In this document: positions 22,804 through 34,420 of the stretch, one piece after another | How the letters are laid out: every line of letters begins with the position of its first letter | How positions within the stretch are numbered: the stretch's first letter is position 1 | Assembly: GCF_004337985.1 (NCBI RefSeq) | Contig: NC_043741.1 | Span: forward strand, 1,678,269 to 1,742,268 | Origin: Pyricularia pennisetigena | Taxonomy: Eukaryota; Ascomycota; Sordariomycetes; Magnaporthales; Pyriculariaceae | DNA: 64,000 nucleotides | Direction: 5' to 3' | The notes under the pieces: generated by a model | Seen by the model: only the letters and a program-made list of their open reading frames with translations | What the model was told of the DNA's origin: nothing | Databases searched by the model: none | Translations under genes and position numbers: made by a program

Positions 22804-24453
22804 TCATTCGGCCTTCTCGGCGGCGGCCGCCTCGTGCCGGCACCTCTGGCACATGCACCAGCCGCCAAGACTCCCCTCTGCCCACTCTCGGCGCTGCCGG
22901 ACGCTCAGGTTGACGTCGCAGTAGTGGTTGAGTATCTCGTCCCCGGCCTTGATCCCCGCGGCGCGGCGCTCGCCTCCCCATTCCACGCGCTCCTCCTTGG
23001 CCCGCAGCACCATCCTGCCGCTCCATTCCCATGTGACGTTCGGGTCGCAGTCGTGGTTAGCTAGGCACCAAAAGGGATGAACCGCCGCTACGTCGGGGCG
23101 GCCGTCGCGCGTGCTCTTTCTCGCCGAGGCTGTGCCGCGGAATTTTGCGTAAAGCGTATTCATAACCCACGTGTCGTGCCGGGCGAGCGTGCGATAGATG
23201 TCGACGTCCATCGTCTCGAGGACGTGTAGCGGCGTCTCGACGTTGAACCTGAAGGAGAATGGGAGCGTCCCGGTAGCCCACTCTGCGTCGTTTTCGCCGC
23301 CGCCGTCGCTGCCGCGAGGGACAAAGTCACCCCAGATGTACTTGACCTCCCGAACATCGAGTGGGTGTATGTCCTGGTGTTCGGCCATGGCTAGCAGGCG
23401 AGCGAGGAGAAGGAGGTAGAGCGAGTAGTCGATGTCGGCAGCTTCGGGGTCTTTTGCGATTGAGTCTACCCCTTTGTCGCAGACTGCCGGGTGGTAAAGT
23501 TCCATAGCCTGGTCGTGGCATTCCTGACTACAAAAGACCGTGTCGTTGCACTCCTCGCAGTTCACGGCCTGCTGTCCTCCCTCGCCACCTGACGCCGAGC
23601 TCAGCAAAGGAAGTTCCTCCCCACAGGCGTCACACACGGGCTCCTGCAGCCGGTTGTTGGCCGTGAGCGCCGAAAACTCTCGCAGTACGACCTCGCCGGG
23701 CCCAATGTCGGCAGCGGCAAACACGCCGAGCTGCTTGCAAGTGCCCTGCTCCGCCACGCCGGCCGCCAACACGGGAAGCTCGGACGCCTTGACGACGCAC
23801 TTGGGCGCCATGGCTGCGAGCTGTCCGTTCAGGTAGTCGAGCGATGCCTGCGAAAACCTGTCAGGCTCGTGTGTGTTCCATGCATACACCTCCCTGCGGG
23901 CCAGGCCGGCGTCGGGCATGTCGTCCACGCCGACCGTCTCCCGTCCCAACCTCTGACGAGCGGCTGCGTTGATGCGCTCGAGGGTCGCGGCAAGCTTCTC
24001 GTCGTCCGCCTTTGCGGCCAGACCTCGTTGGCAGAAGTTGTATGCACTTTTGAGGCAGCCACAACGCAGTAGGCTGGACGAGAGTATTTGAAGACACTTG
24101 ACCGAAGCTTCAGCCCGCAAGTTGCATTCATCTCCTTTGTTGGGGGTGACAGATGTGCTTCCGCCCACTACGGTCGCAGCTGGGATACCCGTGTGCAATA
24201 GTTCATTCAAGGGTCTTCCCTCGTATTTCAACAGGCATTCAAGGGCCGATTCGTGATATTCGAACTCATCGTTTGCGACCTCATCAGTGAGTAGCAGTGC
24301 TCTGTAAGCATCGCCACTTGCCAGGTCTGGATAGCCCAGATCAAGGTGGACTAGGGCTCGCTGGAGGTACAATATGAGATCATATGGGCTCGACTCTAGG
24401 GCCTCGGTGAGTTCCCGTCGGCGCTCGTAGACTTCCTTGAGGCAGTCTTCCAT
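22804..24453 (-). CDS. MYND-SET domain protein (SMYD5-like)
   Basis: An intronless 549-residue frame from the ATG at 24453. Residues 1-170 are helical and TPR-like (repeated Leu/Ala helices such as LILYLQRALVHLDLGYPDLA). A SET domain begins near 240 (GVFAAADIGPGEVVL) and is interrupted by a MYND zinc finger at about 274-325 (CDACGE, then CEECNDTVFCSQECH and a final HPAVC). SET resumes with the AdoMet-site motif NHDCDPN (467-473) and the GDEILNHYCD motif (about 505-514). A post-SET cysteine cluster WCMCQRC closes it. This split-SET order is that of SMYD lysine methyltransferases; substrates in fungi are largely unknown. The protein ends in AAAAEKAE. It is transcribed in the same direction as pacC and the Stb3-type gene. 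Confidence 0.92.
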   Translation of the reverse strand: MEDCLKEVYERRRELTEALESSPYDLILYLQRALVHLDLGYPDLASGDAYRALLLTDEVANDEFEYHESALECLLKYEGRPLNELLHTGIPAATVVGGSTSVTPNKGDECNLRAEASVKCLQILSSSLLRCGCLKSAYNFCQRGLAAKADDEKLAATLERINAAARQRLGRETVGVDDMPDAGLARREVYAWNTHEPDRFSQASLDYLNGQLAAMAPKCVVKASELPVLAAGVAEQGTCKQLGVFAAADIGPGEVVLREFSALTANNRLQEPVCDACGEELPLLSSASGGEGGQQAVNCEECNDTVFCSQECHDQAMELYHPAVCDKGVDSIAKDPEAADIDYSLYLLLLARLLAMAEHQDIHPLDVREVKYIWGDFVPRGSDGGGENDAEWATGTLPFSFRFNVETPLHVLETMDVDIYRTLARHDTWVMNTLYAKFRGTASARKSTRDGRPDVAAVHPFWCLANHDCDPNVTWEWSGRMVLRAKEERVEWGGERRAAGIKAGDEILNHYCDVNLSVRQRREWAEGSLGGWCMCQRCRHEAAAAEKAE

Positions 24454-24552
24454 CACGGCTGAGGTGAAAATGGAAATTGACTTCCCAAACAGCCAGGTGT
24501 GCGCCTCTATGCAGTCAAAAACCGTTCAAGTGACCCCCAAGTACTATTGGCT

Positions 24553-24617
<65 letters not shown>

Positions 24618-26786
24618 TTAACAGGAAGACGTTGCAATATAATCAATCCCCTTAATCCCCTTGCTGTGTCAGGAGCAAAGACGAATGCTCCAGATTTTCC
24701 AGCGATGATTTCAGTAACAAGCTCGTGTAGTACCTAGTCACACGGGACAACAGACGAGGATCTAACAAGAGCAGGCAAATGCAAACAGCAGGCTGTGGAC
24801 TATTTTAAGAGTTTTGCGATCGAGGGGATTCTGAAATCGGGATGGAAATTTTCGACCCACATGCGGGGGAATAATAACATACTGTTTGAATGTACAGGTA
24901 CTGTAGTAGGTACCTGTCCACGCCAGCTAAGGGTTAATCACTGTGGGCGGCCAAATCCTCCGGAGTACTGTACCTTGACCCGGACATGGTAGAGGAGAAG
25001 AAACAAGTTAATTAAATAGGAGATACCTAATTTACCTACTCTTTTTACCAAGAATTAGAAAGTGTTGACCATCACTGTCTGGGACTGAATCAAAAGTCAT
25101 GTTTACGCAAGCCAATGGAACAACCAACCTACCCTGCATCGCGGGATTGATGGCAATACTTGGGAAAGTCGGCTTTATTCGTTATATTGATACTCTCACT
25201 GGACTCGGTATTAATACTTATACCCTGGCCACGATCGTATACAGACTTGCCAATGTATCCATCGGTACTGATCGGGTGTATGTACTCGTCCATCGACTGT
25301 GACTTACCCAGCGAGATCGGTATGACAGTATTAAAAATTGTATACCGCGATAGCAATGCTTCCAGAATTAATGTAACCGAACTGGGTTCGAACGGATAAG
25401 TCGCATTAGACAAAACAGACTAACACGTATCCCGTCGACCTGTTCCCAACATTTACTACGCCAATATCTGAACTAGTCCAACAGCAACTTGGCCTGGATC
25501 CCAAGCAGCTCAACAATAGTACATACGCAACTTGCACACAAAAAGATGGTTCTCGACCCGGAATAGTCCAACTTGTCTTGTCTCATCAAATGGTATCTCT
25601 CATGTTGAAGAGGTGGGAATATATTTTCAACGTGCTAACGTATTGCTTCCTCTCCATCATCTCTTGCCATTCAAAACTTGTGCCACCTTTTTTTTCGCGG
25701 TAGTGTCAAGGCGAGCAATGACCCGCCATATGTGTGCTAAAATCAAAACCAAGCAATGCTTCCGAGATAACAACAGCACATACGGTGTCAAGACGCAGGT
25801 GAGGACGGCACATATATGAAACAAAAAAAAAAAGTCGAGCGCCTGTTCGCAAAATGAGAGAGACAAGGCGGCAATAAGAAGGGGTATCTTGAATGCGAAA
25901 AGGAAAATGTTTTGTTTCATCTGAAAATGGACATCGCGATGTGCCGACAGATGACGTGATTCCTCGTCGTTTTCGTTGCGTTTGCCGAAAGCATCCCAGG
26001 AAGGCCGGGAAGCGGGTATAATGTCGCTGCTAAGACGCCGAAAAGAAACATGAAGTACGACTCAACGATGTATGCAAGTCGTAGTGCAGCCAGGTTCAAG
26101 TGGTTCTGTGCTGATATCGCGTGACGGGAATTGGATCAGGGGAATCCCGCCGAAACAACAATGACACTGGCAGGTGAATAAGGGTGTGATGGCAGAGACT
26201 CAAAACTCTAGCCATATGATGGTAAAAAAAATTCAGGATGTTCGCTTTGCACCAGCAGTGTAGAAGTCAAAGATGCAATGATACGAGGGTACGCGAGAGG
26301 GGAGAGAGAGGGGAGAGAGAGAGAGAAAGAGTATGCGCGTGTCGTTACTTGTGGACACAGCATTCCAAGAAAAATAAAAAGCCACCAACAAGCCTACTCT
26401 GCAAAAGGAGTGATTGATGACCCGAACCCAGGAGGACGCCGCCTCAACCAATGGAGCAGGCGAGGAACTATGAAAAGGCAGGCTATGCCTTTCCTCCCCT
26501 GCCCCAAATCAATAGTGCCGTCCCAACCCAAACATAAACAGGCTCTTATGCCCAATCCGAGCCTGTTTTCTCAGAAAACCCATAATCCATCCGCCAAACT
26601 CGTAAAGAAGAGAATACGTGAGGGGAAGTTGTGTTTAAAATAACTAAGTCGCAAAAGGGGGAGGGGTGATGCAAAAAAGCTCAGCTTCCCAGAAAAGTAT
26701 GCTTTGAAAGAAAAGCTTCCCATCCTCTCTATTGTTTCATGAGAACGCCGCGCCGATGCAGAAAAAAAAATCCAGAGTCGTGTGTT
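24454..26786. promoter_or_regulatory. 2.3 kb upstream region of the MYND-SET gene
   Basis: Non-coding. It begins with the MYND-SET promoter, which includes a long TG repeat, and ends in the 3' region of the Stb3-type gene. Several TACTGTA-type palindromes occur at 24890-24975. No gene was recognised on either strand. Confidence 0.55.
24554..24610. repeat. (TG)n microsatellite
   Basis: About 28 uninterrupted TG units followed by a short AG run, roughly 100 bp upstream of the MYND-SET ATG. Alternating purine-pyrimidine DNA of this length can adopt Z-form and is likely length-variable between strains. Confidence 0.95.
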
Positions 26787-27836
26787 TTATACAGAACCGA
26801 GTTGAAGCAGAGCCTCGACGGCCTCGCGCTCCTGTGCGTCAGAGGCCGAGGCGAAGCCTACAGTGGTGTTGTTGGTGTTGAAACCGCGTGGCAGTTGCGG
26901 GGTTCGAGCCATCCCGCTGCCGCTATATACTTTGTTTGCGCCTGGCGAGACCCCGAAACCGGTGTTGGAGTAGGATGCGGCGCGGAGCCCCGCGGCACCG
27001 ACAGCAGCCCAATCCTCGTCGTCGGTCGCATCCTCGGGATCGTCGTGGCGCATCATGTCCGCGTCGATGTAATCGGGGGCTTCGGAGCAAGACGCAGAGG
27101 CAGATCCGTCTAATGACATTTTGTCTGCCTCGTTCTCCATCATGGCCATGTCGTGGTCGTAGTCTTCGTGGGAGAAGGCGCAGGCCGACGCGTCCGAGCT
27201 GGAATGGTGCGGCCTGCCGTCCCATCTCACCGACGAGATGGGAATTCCCATGCCTTCGGTTGGAGGTGAGAGCTCTCGTCTCGCAGGTTGACCCCGGCGC
27301 CGTGCGTCCCACCTCCCCCATCCGACCTTCTCGAAGACGACATCACCATTGATTCCACCTCCTTCACCTCCACATCCCTTCCCCTCGAGCGCGGCCACGA
27401 CCAACCTCCTCGCCTTTGCGGGAGGAATGCCTGAGAAGCCAGGCACAGACGTGGTGAGGTAGCCCATCACGTAGCGAATGGCCAGCGGCCCATGATTCAA
27501 CATGATCTCGGGCAGGTGGTACTTGGCAAGCATACCGGGTGTGATGGCGCCGTAGGAGTCGGGCAGGAGGGAATTCCCCCCATTGGTCTCACCAGAGGCG
27601 CTGCCGGCGGCGTCGTGGTGCAAGTCCAGGTCCGAATCGATGGGGTCAAGCCTGGCCTTCTGCAGTTGCGCGCGCAGGCCGTGTGCAGGAAGCCCCGGGG
27701 ATATGGAGTTGGGGGGAGTCGGGAGAGGGAGAGGGTGATTCTTGGTCACAGGGACGCTCCGGGCCGCTACACCAGTTAAGGAGTCTCGGGGGGAGGTCGC
27801 GTGGATATCGTGAGTAGCAGTTGCCATGGTTGCCAT
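26787..27836 (-). CDS. Stb3-like putative Sin3-binding protein
   Basis: A single-exon 349-residue protein from the ATG at 27836 (MATMATATHDIHAT); the frame extends 12 codons upstream only through a TTG. The conserved block at about 98-152, ITPGMLAKYHLPEIML through GPLAIRYVMGYLTTSVPGF to ARRLVVAALEG, is the Stb3 domain. In yeast this family binds the RRPE element (AAAAATTTT type) in ribosome-biogenesis promoters and recruits the Sin3-Rpd3 deacetylase under poor nutrition. Flanks are low-complexity: an N-terminal Pro-rich PLPLPTPPNSISP and a C-terminal acidic stretch (HDDPEDATDDEDW). The central basic run GRWDARRRGQPARRE could contact DNA. Function is from the family only. Confidence 0.9.
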   Translation of the reverse strand: MATMATATHDIHATSPRDSLTGVAARSVPVTKNHPLPLPTPPNSISPGLPAHGLRAQLQKARLDPIDSDLDLHHDAAGSASGETNGGNSLLPDSYGAITPGMLAKYHLPEIMLNHGPLAIRYVMGYLTTSVPGFSGIPPAKARRLVVAALEGKGCGGEGGGINGDVVFEKVGWGRWDARRRGQPARRELSPPTEGMGIPISSVRWDGRPHHSSSDASACAFSHEDYDHDMAMMENEADKMSLDGSASASCSEAPDYIDADMMRHDDPEDATDDEDWAAVGAAGLRAASYSNTGFGVSPGANKVYSGSGMARTPQLPRGFNTNNTTVGFASASDAQEREAVEALLQLGSV

Positions 27837-28679
27837 TTTCGAGTAGTTCTTTTGGGGGGATCTCGGGAGCAAGATGCCTCCGAGATTGATGCTTCAGACG
27901 TCTGTCAAGGGAGGAGAGTTAAGGATTCAGTAGGCCATTCGCAGCTGTGATAGAGGTTTTGACAGCAAAATAAAGCAGAGGCGATTTGTGATGGCAAGAA
28001 TAGAAGAATATGGCGACCAAATGCTGTGCCGTGTTGGTTGAGGTTGAGTCACACACGTAATTAGGTCTGACATGGAAGCCTAGACAAGGTACTTACAAGC
28101 AGGCCCGAAGCAATTAAAGCGCTGAATGAGCAGGTCGAACCGGTCCTTGTCAAAGGATCGGAAACCAAAACAAGAGCAGGTTTTGGTGCTGAGAATGGCA
28201 AGATGGCAAGTGCTGCAACAGCGATTATCGTACTGTGACTAGAGATGACTCTCTTTTATCTTTGGGGTTAAGGGTTTGTTGTTCTTTGTGCTTTGGGGAA
28301 GGGAAGAAAGGAAGAGAAGGGACAAAGTGCGACAAGTGTGTGCGCCAACACCTGCTAATGTACCATGTTCCGGTTCTCGCTCGCCCGGACCTGTGTCAAT
28401 TACGACACTACACCCCCCAGCCCAGCAGCAGCAGCAGCGGCAGTAGTAGCAGCAGAAGTCCATGCCATGCCATGCACCCACTGCCTCGTCGCTCACCTGG
28501 GCCCAGCAGTGGGAGTGGAGAGCTCTCTCCAGACCGGCAGGTACCTCCTGACCGGGATTACCACGCCAGCGAAAGCCAACTTTGAGTCGCTCCACTTGTC
28601 GAAAGAAACGAGCCTTCCCTGTTCAGGGTACAACATCAATCAAGTGATTGAAAGCAAGAATGTTCCAGCAGACGGTATT

Positions 28680-28726
<47 letters not shown>

Positions 28727-31700
28727 CTTCATTATCTGTCTTTTTTTTTTTTTTTTTTTTTTTCTCCTTTTGTCACGATACATGTCCAAGACGTTTCTCA
28801 ATAGTTCAATTTCGCATGAAACCCGAGTCGACAGCCCCCCAAACCAGACAGCGACTGTGCAGGCACCGCTAAATTACCTACCCATCAGTGTTCCTCATCT
28901 TCTTTTGCCTCCCCAGTGTAAAAGTAATATTGTAATCTGAGGGGAAAGGGTGGTGTGGATAGCATGTGGACGAGGAATGCTGATTGCTAAGGATGGCCAA
29001 AGAGGTACTTTATTGCTGGGTTGCCAAAATTGGATCAAGTGCAATTATCTGTTTGTGCCCTCCGCGAGGGTTGGGCCGCGACAATCATCATTAATCTGAT
29101 CCTTGCACAGTATCGGTATTTCGGACGTAGATGTCATGTCACTGCATGTACGGGGCTTATCGTTGATTCGTTCTGGTCGTTTTCATGCTTCTAGCTTTAA
29201 ATCTTGAAGAAATACTAAATGCGACAATGCCAATGATCCCTTATCAGGATTCGTCTCTGTTAAACTTGCCTTTCCCCTTGACCGATGGTCAAAAGCTTCA
29301 TGGAATGCGATGCATCAGGACGTGGAAGCCATGGCTTGCATGGCAAAAGCCAAACAACACATGAACGAGCTGTACTGTACTCTCCTATTGTTTGTGGCTC
29401 TAGCGGCATTGGAATTGGAACCCGGGCCGCCGGAATGCAGTGACAAGCCCCAGCAAAGCGGCGACGTTCCTAGTGATTTACCCATGCCTTTGTAACCTTA
29501 GGTACCCACCAAAAGAACTATTCCCGGGTACCTAATTTACTAGGTCGCAAAAACGGCAATTTTACGACGACATCCGTTGCAAGGGAGCTGGGTTTTTTTT
29601 TTTTTCTCGTTGGTCATTGACATGTGTTGTGTCGCAACTCGTCTGAGGCTCTGCCTACCTTCCAGCTGCCTTAAAAGCGTAATTATCGGAAGCAAGACAA
29701 AGGACTGACATCTAACTATACCAGGCTCCGATCAGCCCAAACAAACCTTATAATGCGCTCAATCCGGTGACTTATTTGAAGCCAGGTAGAGACGGCCAGC
29801 TCGACCAATACGACCGAATCGGGATCCATCGCGTAGCCGTGTATATCCTAATTAGAATAGGTACTTCCCCTGTCGCCTCACGGGCCTCCTGGATAGAGGT
29901 ACCGGTCTGTACCTGAGGTACCATTGATCCATTTGTTATCCCCACAAAAACCGGGAGTGTTCTTTGTTTTGTGTTTACTACGTATAGACTTTGGTGTTCG
30001 GATAAAACCCTATCAGGGAGACCCCTTCTGTTAATTTCGACAACTTTGTTTTCTTTTCTTCGCGGTGTTTTAACGAGGTGTGCTTTACGCAACTGTGTGC
30101 GCAAAAGGCCATCATGGTCCATCTAGGTACTTAGGTACCTAGGTACTTTTTGGGCAGCTGAATCCCCTGTCTAAAGTGGTTTTGCATCGCTTGCCTTGCC
30201 TTTTTTGCCCTGCTTACCTTGCTTGACCTCACCTCGGGTGGCCATTTGCGGCGTTTCCCTTATTTAATAAGCTGACGCCGCCCCAAATAGTGACTTCCGG
30301 AGAGGGCAACAGCCCCGATCCTCCCTTGGACAAAACCCTAATCTTTTTTTTTTTTTTTTTTACAGTATACCTGAATCTACCAAGGTACCTCGGATCCCCC
30401 ATTCACTGCGTATCTCCGCCGTGGTGTTAGTCGTGCCTCATCCAGCTGTCGCTATCAGCACAGGTGTGTCTGTCCCATCCTGTCATTGGTCGTTATGCAG
30501 GTGACCAGGTGACGTCGGCGCTGGGGTCGAGAACCTCCATGGCCAATTACCCACCCACACATGGGAACGAAATGGGGTCTTGGGGGGTGTGCCCTGTTTT
30601 CCTTTTTTTGGTTTGGGCTTCTTTGCGCGGTGCGCACAAATGGTTGTTTCGTACCACGTAGTGGAATGTAGGTACGATACTCTTGTGGTTGCAGCCAAGC
30701 AGGCGAAGCAAATCAACATGCTGCTGCTGCCACCCCCGCGATGCGACGCGCATCATTGCATCCTCCCACGTTGTTGAGAACTGCTGCAGGTGGCCACCGT
30801 GGCTTAACAAGGAAATTTTCGGGAGGCCGCTCGCATCTAGCAGCACACATGTCTATCTCGCGCCGTGTTAATCACTATCTATCTTATGCTATAGCTATCA
30901 AGACAGACTATCGCATGTACATTGATTCGTCGCTTGTGACTAATACCACTGGCCGCAACGGGGACCCCACAACCCGGATTTCGCAAAAGATGTCGCAAAT
31001 CCCACTTTGTATCTTGGCCCCAAAAAAAAGGGCCCGTAACGACTCAAAAGTTCGAAACCAACTCCGCGACATAGGCATGCCACTGGAAGACCTTTCTGGG
31101 AGCGGGGATCTACTGTATTGTACTCTGACAGGTCGCGCGCCAGTCACCGGATGTGGGTTTCGAGATCATCGCCCCGCTACCCGGCATTCCCACCTTGTGT
31201 AAATCATCCCGGGATCCTCCGCCTCAAAGCGGGAGTTGTTTGTCATCCATTAGTCGTCGTGACCATCACGCCGTCCAGTGACTGGCTGTAAATGCTTCCC
31301 CTCGAAGCCACAAAAAGTCTTTCAAGAGACACCACAGCCCCATTCTCGATTGGGAACGATACACAAGAGAAAAGAGTTTGGACGAAAAAGCTACAACTGC
31401 GGAGCCGTGGAGTTTTGAGAGGGTCCACAAACGATATGCACGGTATCATCATCGTCAGCATCGCACAGTCACTCCAGAGGTCGATGTTCCTTGTTGGAAG
31501 GAATCATGTCGTAGTGACGGCATGATGGGAAACATGGGGGGCCACCAACGATTCTCCATGTTTCAATCACGAGCACGAACTATGACGGGCGATTGAAAAA
31601 CGATCTCGCGATAAACTTGGCGGGGGCAAAAGCCCTAATTAACGCGTCGACTTCAGGCATCACCAATGATGCCTGCACATGAATGAATGCCATAGCCGCA

Positions 31701-31817
31701 TTCGGAGTCTCGGGTACAAGCTCGGCTTGCCAAAATATGTCCTTTTTCCGTAACTTGCTGCCGCGTGGCATGACAGCCGCCTGCTTACCCCCGCCATCGG
31801 GACAAATTGCTCAAATG
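27837..31817. promoter_or_regulatory. 4 kb gene-poor region
   Basis: From the Stb3-type promoter to the 3' end of TOP3. It holds a CA microsatellite with an adjoining T tract (28682-28763), a T tract at about 30344-30361, and many GGTACC-type palindromes between 29500 and 30400. Short frames look random. I see no transposon ends or long repeats. Confidence 0.5.
28682..28763. repeat. (CA)n microsatellite plus poly-T
   Basis: About 21 CA units at 28682-28723, then 17 bases of other sequence and a T tract of about 23 at 28741-28763. On the - strand this is a TG repeat like the one at 24554, and it also lies upstream of a - strand gene (0.85 kb from the Stb3-type ATG). Confidence 0.9.
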
Positions 31818-34420
31818 TCAATTGAACAGATATTGTCTGCAAGCCTGCTCAGATAAACGATCGGGGAGTCAGAATAAAAACCTAAATGTCAAAGAATGTG
31901 CGTGGTGTGTCTATTGGGGGGGTGGGTGCTGTGTTTTCGATGCTCTTGGCTCACAAGTCAAGGCAGCAGCAACATGAGAGAATTCGTGACACAGAAATAC
32001 ACGTCCCTGTTCGCACGACAATAACGTTCTTGACGAAGGGGGACTTGAGGGCCAAAACAGAACATTCCCATTTGTGTATCACTCACCTGTCGCAAAACGT
32101 GGAGATTATCAGCCGATAGATTGTAGACGTGACGATATTGCCGTATACTCTCCTCGAGAACCCCCTCCTTAGTTGCATGACCTTCACAGATTGCCTTCAT
32201 TTTGGCCTCCATCTCTCGTCTGAGGAATGGCTTGCCAAGGCTCATCTCGAAGTTCATTCGGTCAAACCCCTCAATCAATGCCACACCAAGTTGTGTTGGG
32301 ACAAAGACCTTCACACCACCACGACCGCCACTGTTGGTTGCACCGCCGCCCCCTCTTCCTCGTGTGCCACCGCGACCTCGGCCTCGACCCCGTCCTCCCC
32401 GTCCTCCCCTTCCTCCCCTTCCGGCTGGTGCGGCTACATCCTCCTCGTCCATGGCTCCATCGCCAGCTTGAGCAATCCGTCCCGGTAGTTCTGTCGTGCG
32501 TGCGTACTGTCTCGTCTGAATGGTCTGAATATGCTCCGCCATCGTGGCATCAGTACCAATTCCATTGGCATCCATGAGAGCAATTAGGTCAGCCTCGGTG
32601 AGATAGCTTGGCGCCTGTGTTTTGCCTTCAGTCATCATCGCCTCGGCCGGGATGATCTGCTCGCCTACGGTGAGCCGGGGCAGCTCCGCTGAGTTGTTCC
32701 AGTTTTCATAAGGGTAGACGTCAAGATAATTCCTCTGGATGACGACAACACCATGCGCGTGGAACGTCTCGGGCCCATAGGTCACATCAATGTCCGTAGC
32801 CATACCTTGAGCGTCCTCTGAACAACACGCAAGGAACCGACGCACTATAAGTTCGTACACCCTTCCTGCTTCGGCCCCGATTTCGCTGAGGGCGGTGCCG
32901 GTTGCATAGGTGATTGGGTGGATTGGAGGATGCGCCTTGTCATCGTGTCGGCCATTGCGAGGCTGTTGGAACCCGCCATCGACCAGACCCTGAGCAAAAG
33001 GACCCCATCTACTGTCTTGGGTCTGCTTTTGCACCAGGGTCCGCAGGTTCATCCCTTTGTCGAAGCGATCTGTCTCGGTTCTGGGGTAGCTGATGAAACC
33101 CTTTTGGTAGAGTTTCTCTGCGATTTCCATAGTTTGCTGACCGCTTATACGGATGAACTTTGTGGCCATCTTTTGAAGCTCGACTGTGGTCAAAGGTAGC
33201 GGCTTCCATTTTCTCGTCGGTTTCTCCTGTACTTTGATGACCGTTGCAGTCTTGGCCTCGATGCACCGTTCGTAGAGTATGATTACAGACGCTCGATCAA
33301 AAAGGCGCCCCCTGGTCCAGGTGAAGTTTCCATTCTTTCCATCCTTGTTGATGCTCAGCTTGATGCTCCAGAAAGTCTCGGGGACAAAATTCTTGACGCG
33401 AAAGTATCGGTCAACCACAAAGCCAAGAGTAGGGAACTGACATGATCCTAGGTACTCCTCTCTTGGTCAGCCAAAGATCACAGCCCTGGCTCATAGGTCT
33501 GACAAGTATACTTACCGTAGCTCAAGACGAGGTCTTTTAGCGGGCCGTTTAAGGAGCGCAGGTTGATAGTCAGAAACCTGGTAAAGGCATAGCCTATTCG
33601 AAGATCCAGTTCAATGCGCGCTGCTACAGCAGCAACCTGCATGTCATCGAGGTCGACGGGGTTTCTCGCAGCTTGCAATATGTGCCTGGGTTATTTTTTG
33701 CAGGTATGGTCAGTAAGCCAGTCCTTTGGACAATGGAACGGTCAAACATACGCCCGCTCGATGTTGCTGAATCTTGCTCTTTTGACCTCAATGCCAGGCT
33801 TGCCTTTCCTGGCTTCTTCTCGTATTTCACTACCAATGTGTTCTCCCTCACGGTCGCAATCTGTCCAGATGAACAAAGCCCGGGCGTACCGAGCTTGACG
33901 CTGTATATTCTCGGCTATTTCTTTCTTGTCCTGCATCGATGCACCCATCTTAGCCATTGCATCATCCAGATGGCCATAGAGTAGTTTTTGTATGCCAAAG
34001 GATCAAGGTGCAGAGCTGTGACATAGGATATGCACTAGCTTACAGGACTAATCATTACGCACATTTGCCACATGGGTATGCAAAGGAGCACTGAATAGAT
34101 GGTCGGGGGTAGGCCGATGCCAGTCCTTGAAGTCAGGACCAAATTGTACCTCAGTCAGATGCCCGGTAACGCAGGTCATGGTGACATCGCAGTTACCCCA
34201 TGGGTGGCCAAAGTCATAAGTAAAAGAATAGTTCTTGATGTATTGAACGCGAGTATTGTGCTGTGACGAGTGTGAGTATCACCAATGAATGAATAGAGAC
34301 AACAGCAGCAGCGACGTCTGGAAACTTCAAACGGACCGTTTGGAACTGGCCGCCGGAGAGGTGACCGGCGACAGCCTTGGAGATGGATGGCTTTTCAGCC
34401 ACACATAGTATCATTGTCAT
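31818..34420 (-). CDS. TOP3: DNA topoisomerase III (type IA)
   Basis: Six exons in gene order: 34420-34337, 34260-34063, 33948-33752, 33685-33516, 33447-32087 and 31844-31818, giving 678 residues. The Toprim domain holds E9 (VAEKPS) and D124-x-D126-x-E128 (WTDCDREGEHIG). The catalytic tyrosine is Y337 in GFISYPRTETD. HPPIHPIT and the NGIGTDATMAEHI block complete the type IA toroid. With Rmi1 and the RecQ helicase it dissolves double Holliday junctions. Two oddities: an RGG/GRG tract at about 559-594 between the toroid and the conserved FVPTQLGVALIEGF, and a last exon of only 27 nt that supplies ACRQYLFN and the stop. Intron 1 starts GTCCGT. A GA repeat lies just upstream of the ATG. C-terminal zinc fingers are absent, as in yeast Top3. 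Confidence 0.95.

Noticed and set aside
28365..28940. 191-codon + strand frame with His-Thr repeat
   Set aside because: Reads through the CA microsatellite and poly-T tract; no flanking coding character.
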